Shown here: piece by piece, positions 1-5,705 of the stretch
Numbering within the stretch: position 1 is the stretch's first letter
Layout of the letters: the number at the start of each line of letters is the position of its first letter
NCBI GenBank assembly: GCA_030616835.1
Contig: JAUWWP010000113.1
Location: 1-7,521, forward strand
Direction: 5' to 3'
DNA length: 7,521 nucleotides
Origin: Deltaproteobacteria bacterium
GTDB lineage: Bacteria; Desulfobacterota; G020345765
Notes under the pieces: model-generated
Told to the model about the DNA's origin: nothing
Seen by the model: only the letters and a program-made list of their open reading frames with translations
The model's database searches: none
Position numbers and translations under genes: made by a program

Positions 1-12
1 GGGACATTCCTC

Positions 13-39
13 TTGACAAGCTAAGCTCTGGATTATAGA
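13..39 (+). promoter_or_regulatory. Candidate sigma70-type promoter upstream of mmdA
   Basis: A perfect TTGACA -35 hexamer lies at 13-18. Candidate -10 boxes are TATAGA at 34-39 (15-base spacer, 4 of 6 consensus matches) or TAGAGT at 36-41 (17-base spacer, 4 of 6). Neither -10 box is good, and the window starts only 12 bases upstream, so a read-through transcript from an earlier gene cannot be excluded. The 8-base word CAAGCTAA occurs at 17-24 and again at 68-75, either side of the expected transcription start, with no known meaning. Confidence 0.3.
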
Positions 40-91
40 GTAATGTAAAGTTTTAGTGTTTGCATGTCAAGCTAAATTTAAAGCAAGCTGG

Positions 92-100
92 AAAAAGGAG
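92..100 (+). promoter_or_regulatory. Shine-Dalgarno that fixes the mmdA start
   Basis: The purine run AAAAAGGAG ends 6 bases before the ATG at 107. An in-frame ATG at 56 has no comparable site and would add 17 residues with no family resemblance, so 107 is taken as the start. Confidence 0.85.
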
Positions 101-106
101 AATCGG

Positions 107-1660
107 ATGAAAACCGTGGCTGATAAGATCAAGGAACTTGAACAGTTAGAGGCCCGGGAGCTAAGTATGGGGGGCGAGAAGGCCATCCAGAAGCAGAAGG
201 GGGCAGGCAAGTTAACTGCCCGGGAAAGACTTGATCTCCTCTTTGACCAGGGCTCCTTCACCGAGCTGGACATGTTTGTGCGTCATCGCTGTAAAGACTT
301 TGGTATGGAAGACACTCTCATCCCCGGAGAAGGGGTAATTACCGGCCATGGGATGGCGGATGGCCGTCCTGTTTTCGCTTTTTCTCAAGACTTTACTGCC
401 CGGGCCGGAACTCTGGGAGAGATGCACGCCAGGAAGATCTGCAAGGTAATGGATCTGGCAATGAAGGCCGGGGCCCCCATCGTGGGACTGAACGATTCCG
501 GTGGAGCAAGAATCCAGGAGGGGGTTGATGCCCTATCCGGATATGGAAACATCTTTTTCCGCAACTCCTGTGCTTCCGGGGTAATTCCTCAGATCAGCGC
601 AGTTATGGGTCCCACTGCCGGAGGGGCAGTTTATTCTCCGGCGATGACCGATTGGATCTTTATGGTAAAGGAAACCAGCTACATGTTTATTACGGGCCCG
701 GAAGTCATCAAGTCGGTTACCGGTGAAGAGATCAGCTTTGAGGATCTCGGGGGGGCAATGACCCATAATACCAAGAGCGGTGTGGCCCATTTTGCCTGCG
801 AGAACGATACGGATGCCATAAACCGGATTCGGGAGCTGTTAAGCTACCTGCCCTCTAACAACATGGAAGAACCGCCGGTAAAGGACCTTGGGGATAACCC
901 GGAACGGGAGGAACCCATGCTCGACCGAATCATCCCGGACAGCCCCAAGGCCAGTTATGACATGAAGGATGTGATCAGGGCAATCGTAGATAAGGGGCAA
1001 TTCTTTGAGCCCCATGAGCACTATGCCCAGAACATAATCATCGGTTTTGCCCGCTTTAACGGACACCCAGTTGGAATAATCGCCAACCAACCCAAGGTAC
1101 TGGCCGGCTGCCTGGATGTAAATGCCTCGGACAAGGCAACCCGTTTTATCCGCTTTTGCGATGCCTTCAACATTCCCTTGCTGACTATCTCCGATGTGCC
1201 CGGCTATCTGCCTGGATCGAGCCAGGAGTGGGCCGGGATCATCCGGCACGGGGCAAAGCTCTTATGGTGTTACTCTGAGGCCACCGTCCCGAAAATTACC
1301 CTGGTAACCCGGAAGGACTATGGGGGCTCCTACCTCGCTATGTGCAGCCGGGAGCTGGGAGCAGATTATGTATTAGCCTGGCCTTCAGCGGAGATTGCGG
1401 TAATGGGCGCGGAAGGGGCATCGAGGATTATCTTCCGTAAAGAGATCAAGTCAGCTGAAGATCCCGAGGCTAAACTACAGGAAAAGATGCAGCAGTACGA
1501 AGAGCTTTTCGCCAACCCCTATGTAGCGGCTTCCCGGGGCTTCATTGATGCGGTGATTCGACCTCGCCAGACTCGTAGAAGAATCATTAATGCCCTGGAT
1601 ATCTTGTCAAACAAACGGGAGACCAGGCCGCCGAAGAAACATGGAAACATCCCGGTTTAG
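107..1660 (+). CDS. mmdA: Methylmalonyl-CoA decarboxylase alpha / propionyl-CoA carboxylase beta-type carboxyltransferase subunit
   Basis: This 517-residue cytoplasmic protein is the carboxyltransferase component of a biotin-dependent acyl-CoA carboxylase or decarboxylase. It moves CO2 between carboxybiotin and propionyl-CoA / (S)-methylmalonyl-CoA. It has the full two-domain crotonase-like layout. The N-terminal domain carries SGGARIQEG (131-139) and GPTAGGAVYSPA (168-179), glycine pairs that form an oxyanion hole. The C-terminal domain carries SDVPGYLPG (362-370), IIRHGAKLL (378-386), TRKDYGGSYLAM (401-412) and AWPSAEIAVMGAEGA (424-438). It ends in KKHGNIPV, the usual family tail, and the length is normal. 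The family includes propionyl-CoA carboxylase beta, the sodium-pumping decarboxylase alpha subunit and transcarboxylase 12S, which cannot be told apart by eye. No biotin carrier, biotin carboxylase or membrane decarboxylase subunit is in the window. The next gene starts 43 bases downstream, and the methylmalonyl-CoA context supports a C3/C4 substrate over acetyl-CoA. Confidence 0.95.
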   Translation: MKTVADKIKELEQLEARELSMGGEKAIQKQKGAGKLTARERLDLLFDQGSFTELDMFVRHRCKDFGMEDTLIPGEGVITGHGMADGRPVFAFSQDFTARAGTLGEMHARKICKVMDLAMKAGAPIVGLNDSGGARIQEGVDALSGYGNIFFRNSCASGVIPQISAVMGPTAGGAVYSPAMTDWIFMVKETSYMFITGPEVIKSVTGEEISFEDLGGAMTHNTKSGVAHFACENDTDAINRIRELLSYLPSNNMEEPPVKDLGDNPEREEPMLDRIIPDSPKASYDMKDVIRAIVDKGQFFEPHEHYAQNIIIGFARFNGHPVGIIANQPKVLAGCLDVNASDKATRFIRFCDAFNIPLLTISDVPGYLPGSSQEWAGIIRHGAKLLWCYSEATVPKITLVTRKDYGGSYLAMCSRELGADYVLAWPSAEIAVMGAEGASRIIFRKEIKSAEDPEAKLQEKMQQYEELFANPYVAASRGFIDAVIRPRQTRRRIINALDILSNKRETRPPKKHGNIPV

Positions 1661-1703
1661 GGAAAAGCCATAACATTAACCGAAATAAATAAAGGGAGCC
1701 CAT

Positions 1704-3371
1704 ATGTCGGACAAAGATATGGAGAAACTTCGCACAGAAAAAGAACAGTGGGAAAAAAAGCTTGTCGACACCCTAAAGAAGCGGCCGGAGCGCAGGTCCT
1801 CCTTTGTCAACACCTCAGGGATACCCCTGAGCCGAACCTATACCCCCCTGGACAGTGAAGGAACTGACTATCTTACTAACCAGGGCTTCCCCGGGGAGTA
1901 CCCCTTCACTCGGGGAGTTCAGCCAACTATGTATCGGGGTCGACTCTGGACAATGCGCCAGTATGCCGGGTTTGCCGCCGCTGAGGAGACCAACCGGCGA
2001 TACCGCTACCTCCTGGAAAAGGGCCAGACCGGCCTCTCAGTGGCCTTTGACCTTCCCACCCAGATTGGCTACGACTCTGACCATCCCCTGAGCCAGGGGG
2101 AGGTAGGGAAGGTGGGAGTAGCTATTGATTCGATCCGGGACATGGAGGCCCTGTTTGATGGCATACCCTTAGATAAGGTAAGCACCTCCATGACCATCAA
2201 TGCCCCGGCCGCGATTCTTCTGGCAATGTATATTGTGGTGGCGGAAAAGCAAGGAGTCTCCCCGGATAAACTCAATGGGACGATTCAGAATGATATCTTG
2301 AAAGAGTATACCTCCCGGGGAACCTATATTTTTCCTCCCGAGCCCTCTATGCGGATCATTACCGATACCTTCGCCTACTGCTCTAAAAATGTCCCTAACT
2401 GGAACACCATCTCCGTCTCCGGGTATCACATGAGGGAAGCGGGATGCACTGCGGTTCAGGAGTTAGCATTCACCCTGGCCAATGGTATTGCTTATGTAAA
2501 GGCGGCGATTGAGACTGGTCTGGATGTGGACGCCTTTGCCCGCCGGATCTCCTTTTTCTTCATCGCCCAACAGGACTTTTTCGAGGAAATTGCCAAATTC
2601 CGGGCAGCCCGCCGTCTCTGGGCCCGGATTATGAAGGAGCGGTTTGGGGCCAAGAAGCCAGCAAGCTGGATGCTGCGCTTCCATGTCCAGACTGCAGGAT
2701 CTACGCTCACTGCTCAGCAGCCAGACAATAATGTTGTCCGAGTAGCCTTTCAGACACTTTCCGCGGTGCTGGGCGGAACCCAGTCTCTCCACTCATGTTC
2801 ACGGGATGAGGCCCTGGCCCTCCCTTCGGAGGAGGCAGTGCGGCTCTCCCTACGCACCCAGCAGCTCATTGCCCATGAGTCAGGAGTAACCGAAGTGGTT
2901 GACCCCTTAGGAGGCTCGTATTACATTGAAAAACTTACCGATGAGACCGAACACCGGGCGATGGACTACATCGAAAAGATTGATCAGATGGGTGGTGCTG
3001 TCCGGGCGACCGAGAAGGGATATATCCAGAAAGAGATCGAGGAGAGCGCCTATCAGTATCAGAAAGGGGTTGAGGACAAATCCCGGATTATTGTGGGTGT
3101 AAACGATTTTATAGAGGAGGAAGAAGAAACCCCTACTGATCTGCTTAAGGTGGACCCGACCGTAGGAGAGAGCCAGATTGCCAGGTTAAAGGAGCTCCGG
3201 GCCTCGAGAAACCAGGTGCAGGTGGAAAGCTCCTTAAAAGACCTGAAGAAAGCGGCAGAGGCCCGAGAAAATCTCCTCCCACCCATCCTGGACGCAGTTC
3301 GCTCTGAGGCCACCTTAGGCGAGATTTGCGATACCCTGCGGGAGGTGTTCGGGGAATACCAGGCGTTATAA
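1704..3371 (+). CDS. mcmA1: Methylmalonyl-CoA mutase, large (substrate-binding) subunit
   Basis: This 555-residue TIM-barrel subunit works with the separate cobalamin subunit encoded next. Together they convert (R)-methylmalonyl-CoA and succinyl-CoA by a radical adenosylcobalamin mechanism. TMYRGRLWTMRQYAGF (75-90) and GLSVAFDLPTQIGYDSD (110-126) are family hallmarks, as are GTIQNDILKE (192-201), YIFPPEPSMR (208-217) and SGYHMREAG (239-247). Tyr77 and Arg205 align with Tyr89 and Arg207 of the Propionibacterium enzyme, which contact the substrate carboxylate. Isobutyryl-CoA mutases carry Phe and Gln there, so methylmalonyl-CoA is the best call. Tyr241 and His242 match the active-site Tyr243/His244. 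The protein stops after the barrel with an acidic, charged tail (acidic run near 470-475) and has no B12 domain of its own, as in the split mutases of anaerobes and archaea. AAAGGGAG at 1691-1698 lies 5 bases before the ATG. The TAA stop touches an AT-rich repeat that starts the 124-base gap to mcmA2. Confidence 0.96.
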   Translation: MSDKDMEKLRTEKEQWEKKLVDTLKKRPERRSSFVNTSGIPLSRTYTPLDSEGTDYLTNQGFPGEYPFTRGVQPTMYRGRLWTMRQYAGFAAAEETNRRYRYLLEKGQTGLSVAFDLPTQIGYDSDHPLSQGEVGKVGVAIDSIRDMEALFDGIPLDKVSTSMTINAPAAILLAMYIVVAEKQGVSPDKLNGTIQNDILKEYTSRGTYIFPPEPSMRIITDTFAYCSKNVPNWNTISVSGYHMREAGCTAVQELAFTLANGIAYVKAAIETGLDVDAFARRISFFFIAQQDFFEEIAKFRAARRLWARIMKERFGAKKPASWMLRFHVQTAGSTLTAQQPDNNVVRVAFQTLSAVLGGTQSLHSCSRDEALALPSEEAVRLSLRTQQLIAHESGVTEVVDPLGGSYYIEKLTDETEHRAMDYIEKIDQMGGAVRATEKGYIQKEIEESAYQYQKGVEDKSRIIVGVNDFIEEEEETPTDLLKVDPTVGESQIARLKELRASRNQVQVESSLKDLKKAAEARENLLPPILDAVRSEATLGEICDTLREVFGEYQAL

Positions 3372-3402
3372 ATTGCAAATTGAAAATTGCAAAATGCAAA
3401 TG
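3370..3402 (+). repeat. AT-rich interspersed repeat, copy 1 (after mcmA1)
   Basis: This run is built from the words AAATTGCA, AATTGAAAATTG and AAAATGCAAA. Its first 20 bases (3370-3389) recur exactly, in reverse complement, at 7497-7516 beyond sucC. It begins inside the TAA stop of the mutase gene (3369-3371). Similar low-complexity strings occur between genes in many uncultured bacteria. No function is known to me. Confidence 0.7.
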
Positions 3403-3406
3403 ATTG

Positions 3407-3475
3407 ATTTGGGATTTGAACCACGAATTACTCGAATTACACGAAACAATTTTTCCTTTTGGCATTTGGGATTTG
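3407..3475 (+). repeat. Short repeats in the mcmA1-mcmA2 spacer
   Basis: The 12-base word ATTTGGGATTTG occurs at 3407-3418 and again at 3464-3475. Between them, CGAATTAC repeats at 3424-3431 and 3433-3440 with a 9-base period, and a third partial unit (CGAA) follows at 3442-3445. No reading frame or terminator is seen here. The ribosome-binding site of mcmA2 (AGGAGAGGA) begins just after, at about 3485. Confidence 0.6.
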
Positions 3476-3495
3476 CCAGGTAACAGGAGAGGAAG

Positions 3496-3885
3496 ATGAT
3501 AAAAGTACTAATGGCTAAGCCCGGACTGGATGGACATGATCGGGGAGCAAAGGTAGTCGCCCGGGCACTGCGGGATGCCGGGATGGAGGTAATCTATACC
3601 GGCCTCCGGCAGACCCCGGAACAGATCGTGGAGGCAGCAGTTCAGGAGGATGTGCAGGTCCTGGCCTTAAGTATACTTTCCGGCGCCCATGATTATCTGT
3701 TTCCCCGAATCATTGAACTGCTGAAAGAGAAGGAAATCAAGGACATCCTGGTGGTGGGGGGCGGAATATTCTCCTCGGAGGATATTCCCAAACTAAAGCA
3801 GATGGGTATCACCGGGCTCTTCGGGCCAGGAACTACCACCGGCGAGATCGTCAATTTCATCCAGGAAAATAGTAAACCCCGTTAG
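3496..3885 (+). CDS. mcmA2: Methylmalonyl-CoA mutase, cobalamin-binding (small) subunit
   Basis: This 129-residue Rossmann-like B12 domain is the partner of the mutase barrel encoded upstream. The base-off/His-on signature is complete: DGHDRG at 12-17, with His14 as the expected lower axial cobalt ligand, then SIL at 59-61 and the glycine pair in VVGGG at 86-90, which cradle the nucleotide tail of the cofactor. The length matches stand-alone small subunits and the C-terminal B12 domain of single-chain mutases. The start is well supported by AGGAGAGGA shortly before the ATG and by MIKVLMAKPGLDGHDRG, the normal family N-terminus. The stop codon and last codons (Lys-Pro-Arg-stop) lie in or at the edge of a repeat element that begins at 3876, so the natural C-terminus may have been altered slightly. 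No meaB GTPase gene follows, although one often sits next to this gene in other genomes. Confidence 0.96.
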   Translation: MIKVLMAKPGLDGHDRGAKVVARALRDAGMEVIYTGLRQTPEQIVEAAVQEDVQVLALSILSGAHDYLFPRIIELLKEKEIKDILVVGGGIFSSEDIPKLKQMGITGLFGPGTTTGEIVNFIQENSKPR

Positions 3886-3974
3886 AATCTCCCGCGGAGA
3901 TTTAAACCCCGTGTTCGCTAAAAAATCTGAAAACGTCCATTCCCGTGACAAACCACGGTGCTTTCTAACGGGGT
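3876..3974. repeat. 99-bp unit with perfect 12-bp terminal inverted repeats
   Basis: ACCCCGTTAGAA at 3876-3887 is the exact reverse complement of TTCTAACGGGGT at 3963-3974. Inside are a 7-bp hairpin (AATCTCC 3886-3892 with GGAGATT 3896-3902, 3-base loop), a second hairpin (CCGTG 3943-3947 with CACGG 3954-3958) and a direct repeat of AAACCCCGT (3874-3882 and 3904-3912). No T-tract follows the hairpins, so it does not read as an intrinsic terminator. The left terminal repeat contains the TAG stop of mcmA2. It resembles a small non-autonomous palindromic element. I see no clear target-site duplication. Confidence 0.6.
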
Positions 3975-4022
3975 AAAAAAATAGTGTGCCCGGGGGCAAA
4001 GCCCGAATTTTCTAGTTCAGGG

Positions 4023-4029
4023 AAAGGAG
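4023..4029 (+). promoter_or_regulatory. Shine-Dalgarno that fixes the epimerase start
   Basis: AAAGGAG lies 5 bases before the ATG at 4035. A longer frame opening from a GTG at 3984 would add 17 residues encoded by spacer DNA and lacks a ribosome-binding site. Confidence 0.85.
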
Positions 4030-4034
4030 AAATC

Positions 4035-4439
4035 ATGAAGACATTAACCATCGATCATATTGGGGTTGCAGTTAAAAGCATTAAGGAAGCAAAACGAATT
4101 TATCAGGATATTCTTGGGCTGAAGATTACCGAAGTTGAGGAGATTGCGGAGCAGAAGGTAAAGGTAGCCTTCATCCCGGTCGGAGAAAGTGAGGTTGAGC
4201 TATTGGAGTCCACCTCCCCGGATGGCCCGGTTGCAAAATTCATTGAATCCCGGGGCGAAGGACTTCAGCATATTGCTTTCCGGGTAGAAAATGTTGATTC
4301 CGCCCTTCAAGAACTAAAGGATAAAGGGGTCAGACTCATTGACCAGACCCCGCGTAAGGGAGCCGGTGGCGCTAAAATTGCCTTTATTCATCCCAAAGAG
4401 ACTGGTGGAGTATTAATCGAACTAACAGAGAGAGAATAA
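4035..4439 (+). CDS. mce: Methylmalonyl-CoA epimerase
   Basis: This 134-residue vicinal-oxygen-chelate (glyoxalase-fold) enzyme interconverts (S)- and (R)-methylmalonyl-CoA, linking the carboxyltransferase product to the mutase substrate. Two beta-alpha-beta-beta-beta modules are visible. The first opens with DHIGVAV (7-13) and the second with LQHIAFRVENVD (77-88). Expected metal ligands are His8, Glu55 (in VELLE), His79 and Glu129 (in GGVLIEL). The Propionibacterium enzyme has Gln in place of the second ligand, while the human enzyme has Glu as here. FIHPKETGGVLIEL near the end is highly characteristic of the family and separates it from lactoylglutathione lyase. Length is typical. The stop is 84 bases before the fumarase start, and that gap is largely filled by a strong hairpin. 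Confidence 0.95.
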   Translation: MKTLTIDHIGVAVKSIKEAKRIYQDILGLKITEVEEIAEQKVKVAFIPVGESEVELLESTSPDGPVAKFIESRGEGLQHIAFRVENVDSALQELKDKGVRLIDQTPRKGAGGAKIAFIHPKETGGVLIELTERE

Positions 4440-4444
4440 ATGAA

Positions 4445-4492
4445 AATCCCCCCTTCCCCCCCCGATGTCCATCGGGGGGGGAAGGGGGGATT
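4445..4492. repeat. Perfect 22-bp inverted repeat (C/G-rich hairpin) between mce and fumA
   Basis: The arms at 4445-4466 and 4471-4492 are exactly complementary around a 4-base loop, GTCC (4467-4470). Each arm holds a 6-base and an 8-base homopolymer of C (left) or G (right). The transcript would form a very stable stem. The sequence after it is GAAATCACTC, not a T-run, so it is not a normal rho-independent terminator. It sits 5 bases after the epimerase stop and 15 bases before the fumA ribosome-binding site, where it could protect or separate the two parts of the message. It also looks like an interspersed repeat. Confidence 0.85.
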
Positions 4493-4507
4493 GAAATCAC
4501 TCGAGTT

Positions 4508-4513
4508 AAGGAG
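4508..4513 (+). promoter_or_regulatory. Shine-Dalgarno that fixes the fumA start
   Basis: AAGGAG lies 10 bases before the ATG at 4524. The alternative in-frame ATG at 4440 abuts the epimerase stop and would force translation through the 22-bp hairpin, adding a proline- and glycine-rich leader not expected in fumarases. Confidence 0.8.
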
Positions 4514-4523
4514 ACTGTTGAAG

Positions 4524-5372
4524 ATGTCTATTCCACGAGAAGTGGATGTAAAGGAGATCACTGCCCAGGTAAAACGGCTGTGCATGGAAGCCAACTACGA
4601 CCTCGGAGAGGATGTGCTCAAGGCCTTTAATGATTATGCTGCTGCCGAGGAGTCCCCTGCGGGCAAGGAAATACTGGGACAACTGATCGAGAATGCCCGG
4701 ATCGCCGCGGAGGAACGAACCCCTATCTGCCAGGATACCGGGCTGGCAGTGGTTTTCGTTGAGCTGGGCCAGGAGGTGCATCTAATTGGCGGGGACTTTA
4801 ATCAGGCCATCCACGAAGGGATGCGCCAGGGATATCAGGAAGGTTATCTTAGAAAATCCTCCTGTCACCCATTCACCCGTAAAAATCTGGGCGATAACAC
4901 CCCGGCTATCATCCATCTTGAGCTGGTTCCCGGCGACAAGATTCACATCAAGTTTGCTCCCAAAGGGGGTGGCTCCGAGAATATGAGTCGAGTAATAATG
5001 TTGACTCCTGCGGTAGGCCGACAGGGAACAATTGATTACATAATCGAGCTAATTAAGGAAGTTGGTCCCAACCCCTGCCCTCCTACGGTAGTAGGGGTGG
5101 GTATTGGAGGCACCTTTGAGCGGGCAGCCTATCTCGCCAAGAAGGCATTATTTCGACCAATTGGAAGCAAAAACCCGGATTCCGACTTAGCCCAGATGGA
5201 AGAAGAGGTCTTAGAAAAAATCAACAAACTTGGGATTGGCCCGCAGGGACTGGGGGGCAGAACAACCTCTTTAGCCGTGCACATTGATCTCGTCCCCTGC
5301 CACATTGCCAGCCTGCCATTAGCAGTAAATATCCAATGTCACGCCGCCCGACATAAAGAAGTAACTATCTAA
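4524..5372 (+). CDS. fumA: Class I fumarate hydratase, alpha subunit (iron-sulfur)
   Basis: This 282-residue subunit corresponds to the N-terminal, 4Fe-4S-binding half of single-chain class I fumarases. With the beta subunit encoded downstream it should hydrate fumarate to malate reversibly. Three cysteines sit in the expected cluster-ligand motifs: Cys69 in PICQDTG (67-73), Cys185 in NPCPP (183-187) and Cys272 in IQCHAARH (270-277). KGGGSEN (147-153) and GPQGLGGRTT (239-248) are further family signatures. Length is normal for a free alpha subunit. L(+)-tartrate dehydratase alpha (TtdA) is a close homologue and cannot be excluded by motifs alone, but the neighbouring succinyl-CoA/methylmalonyl-CoA genes argue for fumarase. 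Such clusters are oxygen-sensitive, which fits an anaerobe. The partner gene is an unusually distant 333 bases away, past a repeat-filled gap. The symbol denotes the alpha subunit, not the E. coli single-chain FumA. Confidence 0.93.
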   Translation: MSIPREVDVKEITAQVKRLCMEANYDLGEDVLKAFNDYAAAEESPAGKEILGQLIENARIAAEERTPICQDTGLAVVFVELGQEVHLIGGDFNQAIHEGMRQGYQEGYLRKSSCHPFTRKNLGDNTPAIIHLELVPGDKIHIKFAPKGGGSENMSRVIMLTPAVGRQGTIDYIIELIKEVGPNPCPPTVVGVGIGGTFERAAYLAKKALFRPIGSKNPDSDLAQMEEEVLEKINKLGIGPQGLGGRTTSLAVHIDLVPCHIASLPLAVNIQCHAARHKEVTI

Positions 5373-5705
5373 CCGGAAATATATAGAACGACAAAAATAA
5401 TTTTCATAGATAGGATAGTATTGTAAATATAGACAGATGAATAAATTCTAAGCACTAAGCACCAAATTCTAAACAATTTCAAATGATCAAAATCCAAAAC
5501 TCAAAACATTCCCTTCGACAGGCCTGTCCTGAGTGAAGTCGAAGGACTCAGGACAAGGTTTCAAACATTTGATATTGGAATTTTGGATTTGTTTAGGGTT
5601 TAGGATTTTGTATTTAGAATTTATCAGCATAGGATGAGCAATTCAGATATTCACGCATAATCTGGGTTAAATTAATAAGGAAGAACTAGTTAAGAAGGAG
5701 ATACC
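5373..5705. other. 333-base non-coding gap between fumarase subunit genes
   Basis: No supported gene lies here. Bases 5373-5463 are AT-rich with no clear motif. Bases 5464-5622 form a nested palindromic repeat (separate entry). The remainder up to 5694 is unremarkable AT-rich leader. AAGGAG at 5695-5700, 5 bases before the fumB ATG, is a strong ribosome-binding site. A promoter for fumB-sucC within this gap is possible, but I could not identify convincing boxes. Confidence 0.75.
5464..5622. repeat. Nested imperfect palindrome with GC-rich core (fumA-fumB gap)
   Basis: Three inverted pairs share nearly the same centre (about 5540-5543). They are AAATTCTAAA 5464-5473 with TTTAGAATTT 5613-5622, AAATCCAAAA 5490-5499 with TTTTGGATTT 5581-5590, and TGTCCTGAGT 5525-5534 with ACTCAGGACA 5546-5555. 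A competing hairpin, CCTTCGAC 5512-5519 with GTCGAAGG 5538-5545, overlaps the core and excludes it. The AT-rich outer arms and GC-rich core resemble interspersed repeats common in genomes of uncultured bacteria. No coding potential is seen. Confidence 0.75.

Noticed and set aside
839..1249. 136-codon minus-strand open frame inside mmdA
   Set aside because: It is antisense to a well-conserved coding region, with no start signal or family motif; it reflects codon structure of the real gene.
3422..3445. Possible CRISPR-like array
   Set aside because: Only two or three 9-base units with no spacers of regular length.
3886..3902. Short hairpin after mcmA2 as an intrinsic terminator
   Set aside because: The 7-bp stem is followed by TAAACCCC, not a T-run, and collinear pathway genes continue downstream.
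3793..3999. Minus-strand open frame crossing the 99-bp repeat unit
   Set aside because: It overlaps the end of mcmA2, has no ribosome-binding site and no recognisable family; its sequence is dictated by the repeat.
4440..4523. N-terminal extension of FumA starting at the ATG that abuts the epimerase stop
   Set aside because: It would be encoded by the 22-bp hairpin, has no good ribosome-binding site and is not family-like; ATG 4524 with AAGGAG fits better.
5373..5463. Promoter for fumB-sucC in the AT-rich stretch after fumA
   Set aside because: Several TA-rich words could pass as a -10 box, but none has a credible -35 at the right distance.
5512..5555. GC-rich hairpin after fumA as a rho-independent terminator
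   Set aside because: The stem is followed by AGGTTTC rather than a T-tract, it lies 140 bases past the stop, and its flanks show it to be part of a larger repeat.
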